This document shows positions 57,152 through 64,000 of a DNA stretch of 64,000 nt, piece by piece. The position numbers were made by a program, and so were the translations under genes. Under the pieces are notes generated by a model that worked only from the letters and a program-made list of their open reading frames with translations, made no database searches and was not told where the DNA came from. Every line of letters begins with the position of its first letter. Positions within the stretch are counted from its first letter, which is position 1. The stretch is from Pseudomonas hefeiensis (lineage in GTDB: Bacteria; Pseudomonadota; Gammaproteobacteria; Pseudomonadales; Pseudomonadaceae): NCBI RefSeq assembly GCF_030687835.1, contig NZ_CP117449.1, positions 1,736,001-1,800,000 of the forward strand, given 5' to 3'.

Positions 57152-57710
57152 AGAGACGTACGACCCCATCTGTACCAGCCTGTGGCGAGGGAGCCTGCTC
57201 CCGCTCAAGCAGCGCAGCGGCCCCGTTTGGCGGCTGCTACGCACCCGAGCGGGGGCAAACCCTCATGGAACAAACTACAACCTGCTGATTTTTAAAAATA
57301 AAATTTTCTGCCAAGCACACTTCGGCAATGTGATCTCAGTTAGGCGAGTGTGCCTCCCTTTGTGGCGAGGGGATTTAGCGAAGCGTCGCACCGCCCCGTT
57401 GGGCTGCGCAGCGGCCCTAAAGTAGTTAACTCAATCTTCCTGGCACGCCGAGTCGCCTGGTTTGGGGGCTGCTGCGCAGCCCAACGGGGATAAATCCCCT
57501 CGCCACAGGACCTAGTTCACTGCGCGACAGCGCAGCGTCGAAGACGCGGCGGCCACTCCCTCGCCACGATGATGACTGCCTGAAAGCCAATACCCAGCCG
57601 GCACGCAAAGGTCATCACCTGAAAACCCATACCCAACCGAACACCACTCCCGTAGCGAGGGGATAGATCCCTCGCCACAAACAGGCGCGCTCGACCTGAT
57701 GCAAGGCAGA
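57152..57710. repeat. REP-rich gene-free region between the two Tad arms
   Basis: Contains at least five fragments of the TGTGGCGAGGG family (near 57181, 57361, 57500, 57550 and 57655), mixed with GGCTGCGCAGC-type palindromes (near 57235, 57400 and 57468), in both orientations. This is a nested or rearranged cluster rather than a single doublet. No ORF in it has coding character. It presumably isolates the convergent tadC and DUF3613 transcription units. Confidence 0.8.
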
Positions 57711-57715
57711 CCAAA

Positions 57716-57779
57716 AGATCGCAGCCTTCGACAATGCCTACCCCGGATCGGATGTAGGCATTGTCGAAGGCTGCGATCT
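57716..57779. repeat. 26-base perfect inverted repeat (GATCGCAGCCTTCG type)
   Basis: Arms at 57716-57741 and 57754-57779 are fully complementary, with a 12-base loop, and TTGTTTTT follows. The core resembles another common Pseudomonas REP class. With the T-rich tail it can act as a terminator for plus-strand transcription leaving the REP region, and on the minus strand it follows the DUF3613 gene. Confidence 0.85.
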
Positions 57780-57798
57780 ATTGTTTTTCCACTGTGTG

Positions 57799-58068
57799 TC
57801 AGTTGCTGCTGGTGATTTCCCCACCCGAGTCCTGTTCGAAGAATTCCGGGATCGGGTAAGTGAAACTATTGAGCCAGCGCTGCATGGCCAGTTCGCGTTC
57901 GGTGGCCGAGGCGGTTTGCAGGTGGGTTGAGGCCACCACCCCGCGAATCTGCAACTGCATCCAGCTCTCCGTGCCCTGTTGCGCGGCCGAAGAGGGGCCA
58001 GGTTCAATGGCCCAGGCGGTGGTGGACAGGCAAGTCATGCACACGATCAACAGTTGTCTGGTTTTCAT
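57799..58068 (-). CDS. DUF3613 family protein of the Tad locus
   Basis: An 89-aa exported protein with signal peptide KTRQLLIVCMTCLSTTAWA, cleaved before IEPGPSS. The C-terminal half has the DUF3613 pattern (WMQLQIRGVVASTHLQTAS; ERELAMQRWLNSFTYPIPEFFEQD). DUF3613 genes commonly sit in Tad loci, but their role is unknown; a small periplasmic partner of the secretin or TadD is plausible. GAGGAG precedes the ATG at 58068. It lies 22 bases after tadD. Confidence 0.82.
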   Translation of the reverse strand: MKTRQLLIVCMTCLSTTAWAIEPGPSSAAQQGTESWMQLQIRGVVASTHLQTASATERELAMQRWLNSFTYPIPEFFEQDSGGEITSSN

Positions 58069-58090
58069 CTCTTGGACTCCTCGTAAGGCT

Positions 58091-58801
58091 CTACTTGACC
58101 GCATCGGATGAGGCGTCGGCCATATCGGTCAAACGGTTCGCGGGTGACGTCACCCCGGTAGGGGCCGAGCCTCTGATTTTTTCCGCCCGAGCTTGAGCAT
58201 CGGCCACTTGTTTGGGGCTCAGGTTGGCCATATTTGCCAGTTCGGCTGCCTGCTTCCAGTTGTCCTGGTAAATCAGCAGCGTCACCATGTTGAAGGCGGC
58301 CAGTGAGTCTGACTGTCTGAGCTCCATGGCGGTCATGAACTCGAAGCGGGCTTCAGGGATCCGTCGTTGATTGAGATAGACAACCCCCAGGTCATTGCGG
58401 ATTTTCCCTTCGGTGGGGGACATTTTCACAGCGCGCTGAAGGTGTTCGGTGGCGCTAGCATGATCATGTCTGGCCGCCGCCAATTGGCCGAGGCCATGCT
58501 CGCCATCGGCGGCCAGGCAAGTGCCGAGTAGGCTCTGGTACAACGGCTCTGCTTCATTACGTCCCATCAGGCGCAGCACGCGCGCCTTGCGCAGGCGGAC
58601 CTGCACCAGATCCTCCGGCAGACCTTCGAGGTTCGCCAGGCTGGCGTACAAACGACCATCATTGGCCATGTCATCGGCCAGGTTCAGCGCCAGTTCCTGA
58701 TCGGATCCGGGCTTGGCGCAACTGGCCTGGCGCGAAGCCACACCATTGCTGGCGCATCCGACAAGCATCAAGGTCGCCGCTATCGCGATCACTGCTTTCA
58801 T
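58091..58801 (-). CDS. tadD: Flp pilus lipoprotein TadD (TPR)
   Basis: A 236-aa lipoprotein with signal KAVIAIAATLMLVGC (Cys16 lipidated) and tetratricopeptide repeats (ATEHLQRAVKMSPTEGKIRNDLGVVYLNQRRIPEARFEF). TadD is an outer-membrane-associated pilotin-like factor needed for secretin stability. The start at MKAVIA (58801) is chosen over the open frame to 58861. It sits between rcpA and DUF3613. Confidence 0.9.
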   Translation of the reverse strand: MKAVIAIAATLMLVGCASNGVASRQASCAKPGSDQELALNLADDMANDGRLYASLANLEGLPEDLVQVRLRKARVLRLMGRNEAEPLYQSLLGTCLAADGEHGLGQLAAARHDHASATEHLQRAVKMSPTEGKIRNDLGVVYLNQRRIPEARFEFMTAMELRQSDSLAAFNMVTLLIYQDNWKQAAELANMANLSPKQVADAQARAEKIRGSAPTGVTSPANRLTDMADASSDAVK

Positions 58802-58857
58802 GGAATGTCCCCTGACATCAGGTTGAACACGTGGACGCTTGCACTTCAGGCGCCGGC

Positions 58858-60081
58858 TCATTGGGACAGCCCGTTACGGTTGTCGAACTCGCCGTTTTCG
58901 AGGAAGTACATGCGGTAGAAACTGGGGTCGTAATTGCGCAGCTGTTCGCCCGGCAACGTGGGCAGTTGTGCGTCGGCGGCCAGGGGTTGGACCAGGTGCG
59001 GCGTGACGATCATCAGCAGTTCGCGTTCTTCACGATTGATGGAGTTATCGCGAAAGAAAGCGCCGAGAATCGGAATATCACCTAACCCCGGCAATTTGTT
59101 CACCTGGGAGGCGTTACGCGTACTGATCAGGCCGCTGATGACGAAGCTTTCGCCATCGGCCAGGGCGATACTGGTATCGGTACGGCGTACGGTGAGCGCC
59201 GGAACCAGCGTGCCGGCGATGTTCACCGCGTTGGTGAAGTCCAGTTCACTGACTTCCGGTGCCACCTTGAGCATGATGCGGTTTGTTCCGATGACGGTGG
59301 GCGTCAAGGTCAGACGAATCCCGAATTCCTTGTACTCGATGGACACGTTGTCGCTGCCGGCGCTGGGCACCGGGATCGGCACTTCGCCGCCGGCCAGGAA
59401 GCTCGCGCTTTGCCCGCTCAGGGCCACAAGACTCGGCCGCGCCAGGGTGTAGGCGAAGCCACTGCCTTCCAGCGCATTGATCATCAGCAGGGTTTGTCCG
59501 GTGGCGAAGGACAGGTTGAACATGTCGTTATTGACCGGCAATGACGGCCGGACCACGCCACCGATGGTGGGCAGGGTTCTCGGTGCGCCGAACAGGAAGT
59601 TGCCACGGCTGCCGAAAATAGAGGTTGAGGCTTCCTTAAGCTTGGTCCGGCTGACTTCGACGAAACGGATGTCGGTCTGCACCTGGGCGAGCAGCATAGG
59701 GTCTTCGGAGGGTACGTTCGCTGCGCTGGTCAGTGCCGTGGTGGCCCTGCCTTTGACGAAGATCATGCTCTGGCGGGGGATTTTTGAACATGCTGTCCAG
59801 ACCATCAGGCTGGTGGCGCCCGGCGCCAGGCCCGTGAGAATGAAGGCATCGCTGCCGCTGGGTTGTACGTCGGCAATCTTCGGGTCACCCACCGCCAGCT
59901 TCGTTACGGGGGCCAGGATACGCAGTTCGTTCTGAAGCCCTTGGCCAACCTCGAAGGTCGCTGGCAAATTGTCCAACTGAGAACAATTTGCCGTGGCGGC
60001 CTGGGCCGCTTCCAGGCCGAGGCCCATCCAGAACAGACCATGGATCAATTGCTTTAAAGCGGGCAGGGTACGATAGCTCAT
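58858..60081 (-). CDS. rcpA: Outer-membrane secretin RcpA/CpaC
   Basis: A 407-aa secretin. It has a signal region (MSYRTLPALKQLIHGLFWMGLGLEAAQA), a BON/N-terminal domain (LAVGDPKIADVQPSGSDAFILTGLAPGATSL) and the C-terminal secretin domain (LINALEGSGFAYTLARPSLVALSGQSASFLAGGEVPIPVP; LPGLGDIPILGAFFRD). It forms the outer-membrane pore for Flp pili. It heads the minus-strand Tad arm. A leader hairpin overlaps its ribosome site. Confidence 0.94.
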   Translation of the reverse strand: MSYRTLPALKQLIHGLFWMGLGLEAAQAATANCSQLDNLPATFEVGQGLQNELRILAPVTKLAVGDPKIADVQPSGSDAFILTGLAPGATSLMVWTACSKIPRQSMIFVKGRATTALTSAANVPSEDPMLLAQVQTDIRFVEVSRTKLKEASTSIFGSRGNFLFGAPRTLPTIGGVVRPSLPVNNDMFNLSFATGQTLLMINALEGSGFAYTLARPSLVALSGQSASFLAGGEVPIPVPSAGSDNVSIEYKEFGIRLTLTPTVIGTNRIMLKVAPEVSELDFTNAVNIAGTLVPALTVRRTDTSIALADGESFVISGLISTRNASQVNKLPGLGDIPILGAFFRDNSINREERELLMIVTPHLVQPLAADAQLPTLPGEQLRNYDPSFYRMYFLENGEFDNRNGLSQ

Positions 60082-60082
60082 G

Positions 60083-60137
60083 AAGTGATCCTCGACAGAG
60101 AGGCCGTCCTAGGCTTACCAAATGCCTCGGATCACTT
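60083..60137 (-). promoter_or_regulatory. Leader hairpin masking the rcpA ribosome site
   Basis: On the minus-strand transcript, AAGTGATCC (60137-60129) can pair with GGATCACTT (60091-60083), which lies against the ATG. An inner GAGGC..GCCTC pair extends the fold. The ribosome site GAGG is at the base of the stem. This geometry suits translational control, for example by temperature or a trans-acting RNA or protein. It is inferred from sequence only. Confidence 0.5.
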
Positions 60138-60484
60138 AAGGGGCCCGGGCTGCCCCTTGTATTTCACCCGTTCATCGAGCGGCTGCGGTGAGCGCCTCGT
60201 CGCTAAGCGAGCGGGCGCATCCCACCGGCCTGACCGAATGGCAGGCAGCTTTCGAAACAAGCTTTTTGAGCCCCGCAATACCGGGGTGACGAGCAGGGTG
60301 ACCCGTGTTGATCAGGTCGCCCGAGGGGGGATTTATTCTCCGCCGTGCCCGCTTCTTTCTGAAGGTAGTTCATGCATGGCAAAGCGCCACGCCATAAACA
60401 AAAAAACGACTAAAAAGTGACGGAAGGGAAATTCTCGGCAAAGTTGCCGTCAATAATTTGTCTTTTATGGGTTTCGTGGGCGTA
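60138..60484. other. Gene-free region between rcpA and LysE gene
   Basis: About 350 bases in which I see no convincing gene, REP element or terminator. It must hold the rcpA promoter (reading left) and the end of the LysE gene's transcript. Open frames crossing it lack ribosome sites and coding composition. Confidence 0.5.
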
Positions 60485-61123
60485 TTACAGGGAAAGGATC
60501 AGCCGCCCAGCAAACAGAATCAGGATCACGCCCATGGTCCGTTCGAACCAATGTCCCAAGCGCATGAACACTTCCCGCACCCGGGCGCTGGAAAAAAACA
60601 ACGCGACGACGATAAACCACAGTGCATTCACCAGGCACATCCAGACCCCGTACAACGCCTGGATCTGCAGCGGTGTGGTGGTGCTGATCAGCGTGGTGAA
60701 GATCGCCAGGAAAAACAGCGTGGCCTTTGGGTTGGTCGCGTTGGTCAGAAACCCGGTGACAAACGCTTTGAATGGCGTTTGCCGGGCGGTGGTTTGATTG
60801 TTGGTTTGCTCGCCTTCAAGGGTGGATTTGGGTTGGCTGCGCAGCAGGCTGACACCCAGGTAAAGAATGTAGGCACCGCCCACCACCTTGGCGACCATCA
60901 GTAACCAGGGGAAGGTGTGCATCAGCGCACCCACGCCCAGCAAGGTGTAGATCACATGCACCGAGATGCCGGCGCCTATGCCCAATGCTGTGCAGATTCC
61001 GACCCAGCGGCCAAAACGAACACTTTGGCGGATCGTCACGGCGAAATCAGGGCCGGGTGCGACCACCGCAAGAAAGTGAACGGTGGCCAGGGCCAGGAAT
61101 TCGCCAAGGTAGCTCGATAGCAT
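60485..61123 (-). CDS. LysE family translocator
   Basis: A 212-aa inner-membrane exporter with about six helices and the family N-terminal motif FLALATVHFLAVVAPGPDFAV (APGPDF is diagnostic). It also has GICTALGIGAGISVHV and FVTGFLTNATNPKATLFFLA (the conserved NPK). It likely exports an amino acid such as threonine or homoserine lactone-type compounds. Divergent from the LysR gene, which probably regulates it. Confidence 0.9.
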   Translation of the reverse strand: MLSSYLGEFLALATVHFLAVVAPGPDFAVTIRQSVRFGRWVGICTALGIGAGISVHVIYTLLGVGALMHTFPWLLMVAKVVGGAYILYLGVSLLRSQPKSTLEGEQTNNQTTARQTPFKAFVTGFLTNATNPKATLFFLAIFTTLISTTTPLQIQALYGVWMCLVNALWFIVVALFFSSARVREVFMRLGHWFERTMGVILILFAGRLILSL

Positions 61124-61286
61124 TTCAACTCCGAACGGTCAGGGGCGAGGCATCGCGGCGATAACCGATAAAAAAGAGAAAAGGCTCAGGCGCGGATATT
61201 TCATACCCGCATCGGAATGTGTGCGGGATTATAAGTTGTGTGGAAACGGGTGATAATCCGTTCAAATTACACAGGGCTTTTGCTTC

Positions 61287-62243
61287 ATGAGCACAAATCA
61301 ATCGCTGGCCTTGCTCGCCGAAATGGCCATTTTCGTCAAGGTCGTGGAGACCGGCAGTTTCTCCGAAGCGGCCAGGCAGTCAGGCTTGTCACCGTCGGCT
61401 GTCAGCCGCAGCATCTCTCGTCTGGAAAAGGCCTTGGCGACCCGATTGCTGCAACGCACCACCCGCAAGCTGCGCTTGAGCGATGGCGGGGAAGAAGTGT
61501 TCAAGCGCTGTCGGGAAATGGTCGCCGCTGCCCGGTCGGTAATGGAAGTCAGCGGCCAGTTCACCCATGAAGCCGAGGGGCGGATCCGGGTCAGCGTGCC
61601 CAAGGCGGTGGGACGCTTTGTCATTCATCCCCACATGTCCGAGTTTTTGCGTCGCTACCCCAAGGTCGATGTGGAGTTACTGCTGGAAGATCGGCAGGTC
61701 GATCTGATCGATGATCACGTTGACTTGGCTTTACGGATCACCGACCAGCCGCCGGTCGGGCTGGTGGGACGTCAGTTGTTGACCATTGACCACCTGCTCT
61801 GCGCCACACCGCGCTACCTGGCCGAGCACGGGATCCCCGAGCATCCCCACGATCTGCTGGAGCACAGCTGCATCTACTTGGGAGAAACCCCGCACGACGC
61901 TCGCTGGAAATTCCGGAAAGGCACCAGGTCCGTCACCGTCGGCGTGCGTGGGCGCTATGCCGCCAATCATACGGGCGTGCGGCTGGAGGCTGTTTTGCAG
62001 CACATTGGCATCGGCAGCTTGCCGTACTTCACGGCCCGTCATGCGCTGGAGCAAGGGTTGATCGTACAGGTGCTGGCGGATTGGACGTTCCTGGCCTCCT
62101 ACCAGGGTGGTTTGTGGCTGCTGCATTCGCCAACCCGCTACCTGCCGCCCAAGTTACGGGTGTTCATTGATTATCTGGTGGAGTGCCTGGAGAAAGAGCC
62201 CACCTTGAATACGGCGGGCCACAAAAAAGGCCCGCCGGATTAA
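61287..62243 (+). CDS. LysR-family regulator
   Basis: A 318-aa regulator. The N-terminal HTH (FVKVVETGSFSEAARQSGLSP then SAVSRSISRLEKALATRLL) is followed by an effector domain (VSVPKAVGRFVIHPHMSEFLRRYPKVDVEL), as in the CrgA/YafC-type group. It lies divergent to the LysE gene with a 163-base shared promoter region, which suggests control of that exporter. Its stop lies inside the loop of the downstream terminator. Confidence 0.9.
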   Translation: MSTNQSLALLAEMAIFVKVVETGSFSEAARQSGLSPSAVSRSISRLEKALATRLLQRTTRKLRLSDGGEEVFKRCREMVAAARSVMEVSGQFTHEAEGRIRVSVPKAVGRFVIHPHMSEFLRRYPKVDVELLLEDRQVDLIDDHVDLALRITDQPPVGLVGRQLLTIDHLLCATPRYLAEHGIPEHPHDLLEHSCIYLGETPHDARWKFRKGTRSVTVGVRGRYAANHTGVRLEAVLQHIGIGSLPYFTARHALEQGLIVQVLADWTFLASYQGGLWLLHSPTRYLPPKLRVFIDYLVECLEKEPTLNTAGHKKGPPD

Positions 62244-62257
62244 CCGTGCGGGCCTTT
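62226..62257 (+). terminator. Terminator overlapping the LysR stop
   Basis: AAAGGCCCGC and GCGGGCCTTT form a 10-base hairpin whose loop contains the TAA of the LysR gene. It may also serve the convergent PA2817-like gene. Confidence 0.8.
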
Positions 62258-62273
62258 GCATGACTGATCGAAA

Positions 62274-62681
62274 TCAGTGTTTGCTGTCCTGATCCGACAT
62301 CGCCAGCAATTGCTTTTCCTGGTTCCAGTCGAAGGGTTCGTCGTTTTGCTCTGCTTCGAAACGACGTTCTTCCAGAGCCTGGTACAAGGCGATTTCTTCG
62401 TCGGGCATGTAATGCAGGCAGTCACCGGCGAAGTACCACAGCAGGTCACGAGGCACCAGGTGGGCGATCTGTGGATAACGGACAATGACCTGACACATCA
62501 GGTCCTGGCCCAGGTACTGGCTTTCGATCGGATCAACGGGCAACTGCGCGCGCAATTCGTCGAAGCGCTCCAGAAACAGGACATGGCTTTCTTCGGGAAC
62601 CTGTTCTGCCTCACCCACGGCGACCAGGATGCTGCGCAAGTGGTCAAGTAAGACAAGGTGATCGGCAACGACGTTGGACAC
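62274..62681 (-). CDS. PA2817-like conserved protein
   Basis: A 135-aa soluble acidic protein, conserved in pseudomonads and called the PA2817 family. Segments such as LVPRDLLWYFAGDCLHYMPDEEIALYQALEERR are visible, with no known motif. Function is unknown. Its position beside an acyl-CoA dehydrogenase gene matches the PA2815-PA2817 neighbourhood of P. aeruginosa. Confidence 0.8.
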   Translation of the reverse strand: MSNVVADHLVLLDHLRSILVAVGEAEQVPEESHVLFLERFDELRAQLPVDPIESQYLGQDLMCQVIVRYPQIAHLVPRDLLWYFAGDCLHYMPDEEIALYQALEERRFEAEQNDEPFDWNQEKQLLAMSDQDSKH

Positions 62682-62699
62682 GAGTAAGTCCTCAAGAGC

Positions 62700-62739
62700 A
62701 AAACGGGCGCAGGAGTATAAAGCGCTTGCGCCCGTTTTT
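62700..62739 (-). terminator. Terminator after the acyl-CoA dehydrogenase gene
   Basis: AAAACGGGCGCA and TGCGCCCGTTTTT (12-base arms) enclose a 15-base loop. The A/T flanks make it work on either strand; on the minus strand it follows the dehydrogenase stop by 30 bases. Confidence 0.88.
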
Positions 62740-62768
62740 ACATGGTACAGAGCACAGGGGCGCCAGGA

Positions 62769-64000
62769 TCAGCGGACCTTGTCCTCGGCGAGCGTGAGCT
62801 CGTCCTTGTCGAAATCATCCACGTCGATCACTTTACGTCGGGCCGCTTCGGCCTCGCGCAGGGTCTGGGCTTCGCCGGCCTGTAGCACGCCGGCTTCGAG
62901 GGCCGCATCGATCACCTGTTCGCCAGGGGCGGGGTTGAGCTGACCCTGTTTGAGCGCACCGTGCAGTTTCTTGTGCAGCGGATGAGCAGCGGCCAGCAGG
63001 TCGCAAGCGTGCTGCAGTGCACCCACCGGATCGTCGACTGATTGCGGGCGATAGCAACCCTGCAGCAACTCTTCGAGGGTCGGGTCACCCTTGGCCCGGC
63101 CGATCACCGCGGCCACTTCGGCGTCGAGCCTGTCGCTCGGACCTTTGTGGCGACGGCCGAAGGGGAATACCACCACGCGTAACAGACAACCGAGCACGCG
63201 GTTCGGGAAGTTAGCCAGCAGTTCGTCCAGCGCACGCTCCGCCTGGCCCAGGCTTTCTTCCATGGCCCAGGTGAACAGCGGTTCCATATGGTCCGGCGAG
63301 TCCAGGTCGTGATAGCGCTTGAGCGCTGCGGAGGCAAGATAGAGGTTGCTCAATACATCCCCAAGGCGCGCCGACAAGCGTTCGCGACGTTTGAGTTCGC
63401 CGCCCAGCAACATCATGCTCAGGTCCGCCAGCAGGGCGAATGCCGCCGCCTGCCGGTTAAGGGCGCGGAAATAACCCTGGCTCAAGGCGTTGCCGGGGGC
63501 TCTTTCGAAACGCCCCAGGCCCAGGTTCAGCACCAGGGTGCTGGCGGCGTTGCTGATGGCAAAACCGATGTGTTTGAGCAGCAAGCCGTCGAATTCGATC
63601 AGCGCCTGGTCTTTGTCTTCTCGCGTGGCCAAGGCCATTTCCTTGAGCACGAACGGGTGGCAGCGAATCGCACCCTGGCCGAAGATCATCAGGTTGCGTG
63701 AAAGGATGTTCGCGCCTTCGACCGTGATGAAGATCGGTGCGCCTTGCCAACTGCGCCCCAGGTAGTTGTTTGGCCCCATGATGATGCCCTTGCCGCCGTG
63801 GACGTCCATGGCGTGGCTGATGCATTCACGACCCCGTTCGGTCAGGTGGTATTTGAGAATCGCCGACAGCACCGAAGGTTTTTCTCCCAGGTCCACCGCG
63901 TTGGCGGTCAGCATCCGGGCGGCGTCCATCATCCAGGCGTTGCCACCGATACGGGCCATGGCCTCCTGAATACCTTCGAAGGCCGACAATGGCACGTTGA
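62769..64000 (-). CDS. fadE: FadE-type acyl-CoA dehydrogenase, C-terminal part (truncated by window edge)
   Basis: About 410 C-terminal residues are present, of an expected 815. HAMDVHGGKGIIMGPNNYLGRSW is the acyl-CoA dehydrogenase active-site region. A long C-terminal extension (LFTWAMEESLGQAERALDELLANFPNRVLG) is typical of E. coli-FadE-like enzymes and absent from short acyl-CoA dehydrogenases. It catalyses the first step of fatty acid beta-oxidation with FAD. The gene reads leftwards and continues beyond base 64000; the in-frame codon at 63993-63995 is not the true start. Confidence 0.93.
   Translation of the reverse strand, partial: NVPLSAFEGIQEAMARIGGNAWMMDAARMLTANAVDLGEKPSVLSAILKYHLTERGRECISHAMDVHGGKGIIMGPNNYLGRSWQGAPIFITVEGANILSRNLMIFGQGAIRCHPFVLKEMALATREDKDQALIEFDGLLLKHIGFAISNAASTLVLNLGLGRFERAPGNALSQGYFRALNRQAAAFALLADLSMMLLGGELKRRERLSARLGDVLSNLYLASAALKRYHDLDSPDHMEPLFTWAMEESLGQAERALDELLANFPNRVLGCLLRVVVFPFGRRHKGPSDRLDAEVAAVIGRAKGDPTLEELLQGCYRPQSVDDPVGALQHACDLLAAAHPLHKKLHGALKQGQLNPAPGEQVIDAALEAGVLQAGEAQTLREAEAARRKVIDVDDFDKDELTLAEDKVR

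Noticed and set aside
60085..60420. 111-codon plus-strand frame in the rcpA/LysE gap
   Set aside because: It begins in the rcpA leader region, lacks a ribosome site and shows no domain or biased codon use.

Overview
The window is chromosomal DNA from a Pseudomonas, most likely of the P. fluorescens complex. The evidence is the sdhCDAB-sucAB-lpdG-sucCD order, the fabB-fabA pair next to a PA1611-type hybrid kinase and gpsA, and near-family-length Pseudomonas proteins throughout. The intergenic regions also carry two classes of Pseudomonas REP-like palindromes, built on GTGGGAGC...GCTCGCGA and on TGTGGCGAGGGG. I saw no insertion sequence, prophage, CRISPR array or plasmid gene. The window reads as core genome plus one accessory secretion locus.

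Layout. 1-11.2 kb: TCA-cycle genes (succinate dehydrogenase, 2-oxoglutarate dehydrogenase E1/E2/E3, succinyl-CoA synthetase), ending in a strong terminator. 11.4-20.8 kb: brnQ, a DUF599 membrane protein, a small lipoprotein, twin PaaI-type thioesterases, htpG with a textbook sigma-32 promoter, a dienelactone hydrolase, a pirin, a periplasmic amidohydrolase and a DUF3859 protein. 21-28 kb (minus strand): fabB-fabA, then a tightly coupled operon of TonB-dependent receptor, substrate-binding protein and hybrid histidine kinase. 28-34.5 kb: gpsA, DUF4389, sixA, a thioesterase, two alpha/beta hydrolases, DUF4892 and an AI-2E family transporter. 34.5-45 kb: an EF-hand protein, a two-component system, pyrF, an oxidoreductase, an SDR, a MocR-type regulator, a chemoreceptor and a coiled-coil membrane protein. 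45.2-45.7 kb: two tandem tRNA-Glu/tRNA-Gly pairs. 45.7-60.1 kb: a complete Tad (Flp pilus) locus. 60.5-64 kb: LysE exporter and divergent LysR regulator, a PA2817-like protein and the C-terminal half of a FadE-type acyl-CoA dehydrogenase.

The Tad locus is the main accessory system. On the plus strand lie two Flp pilins (the first frameshifted), the prepilin peptidase TadV, an AAA+ ATPase that is not a standard Tad component, RcpC/CpaB, a TadG-like protein, two TadE-like pseudopilins, TadZ, TadA, TadB and TadC. On the minus strand, converging on tadC, lie the secretin RcpA, the TPR lipoprotein TadD and a DUF3613 protein. A REP-rich spacer of about 650 bp separates the two arms. An AraC-type regulator with a degenerate receiver domain is divergent from flp. 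Both arms start with leader sequences able to fold just upstream of, or over, the first ribosome binding site.

Sequence quality. sucC carries one extra base and brnQ two, each in a short G or C run, and removing them restores exact family lengths (388 and 437 aa). Assembly or sequencing error is the likeliest explanation. The first flp gene also has one extra base, but not in a homopolymer.
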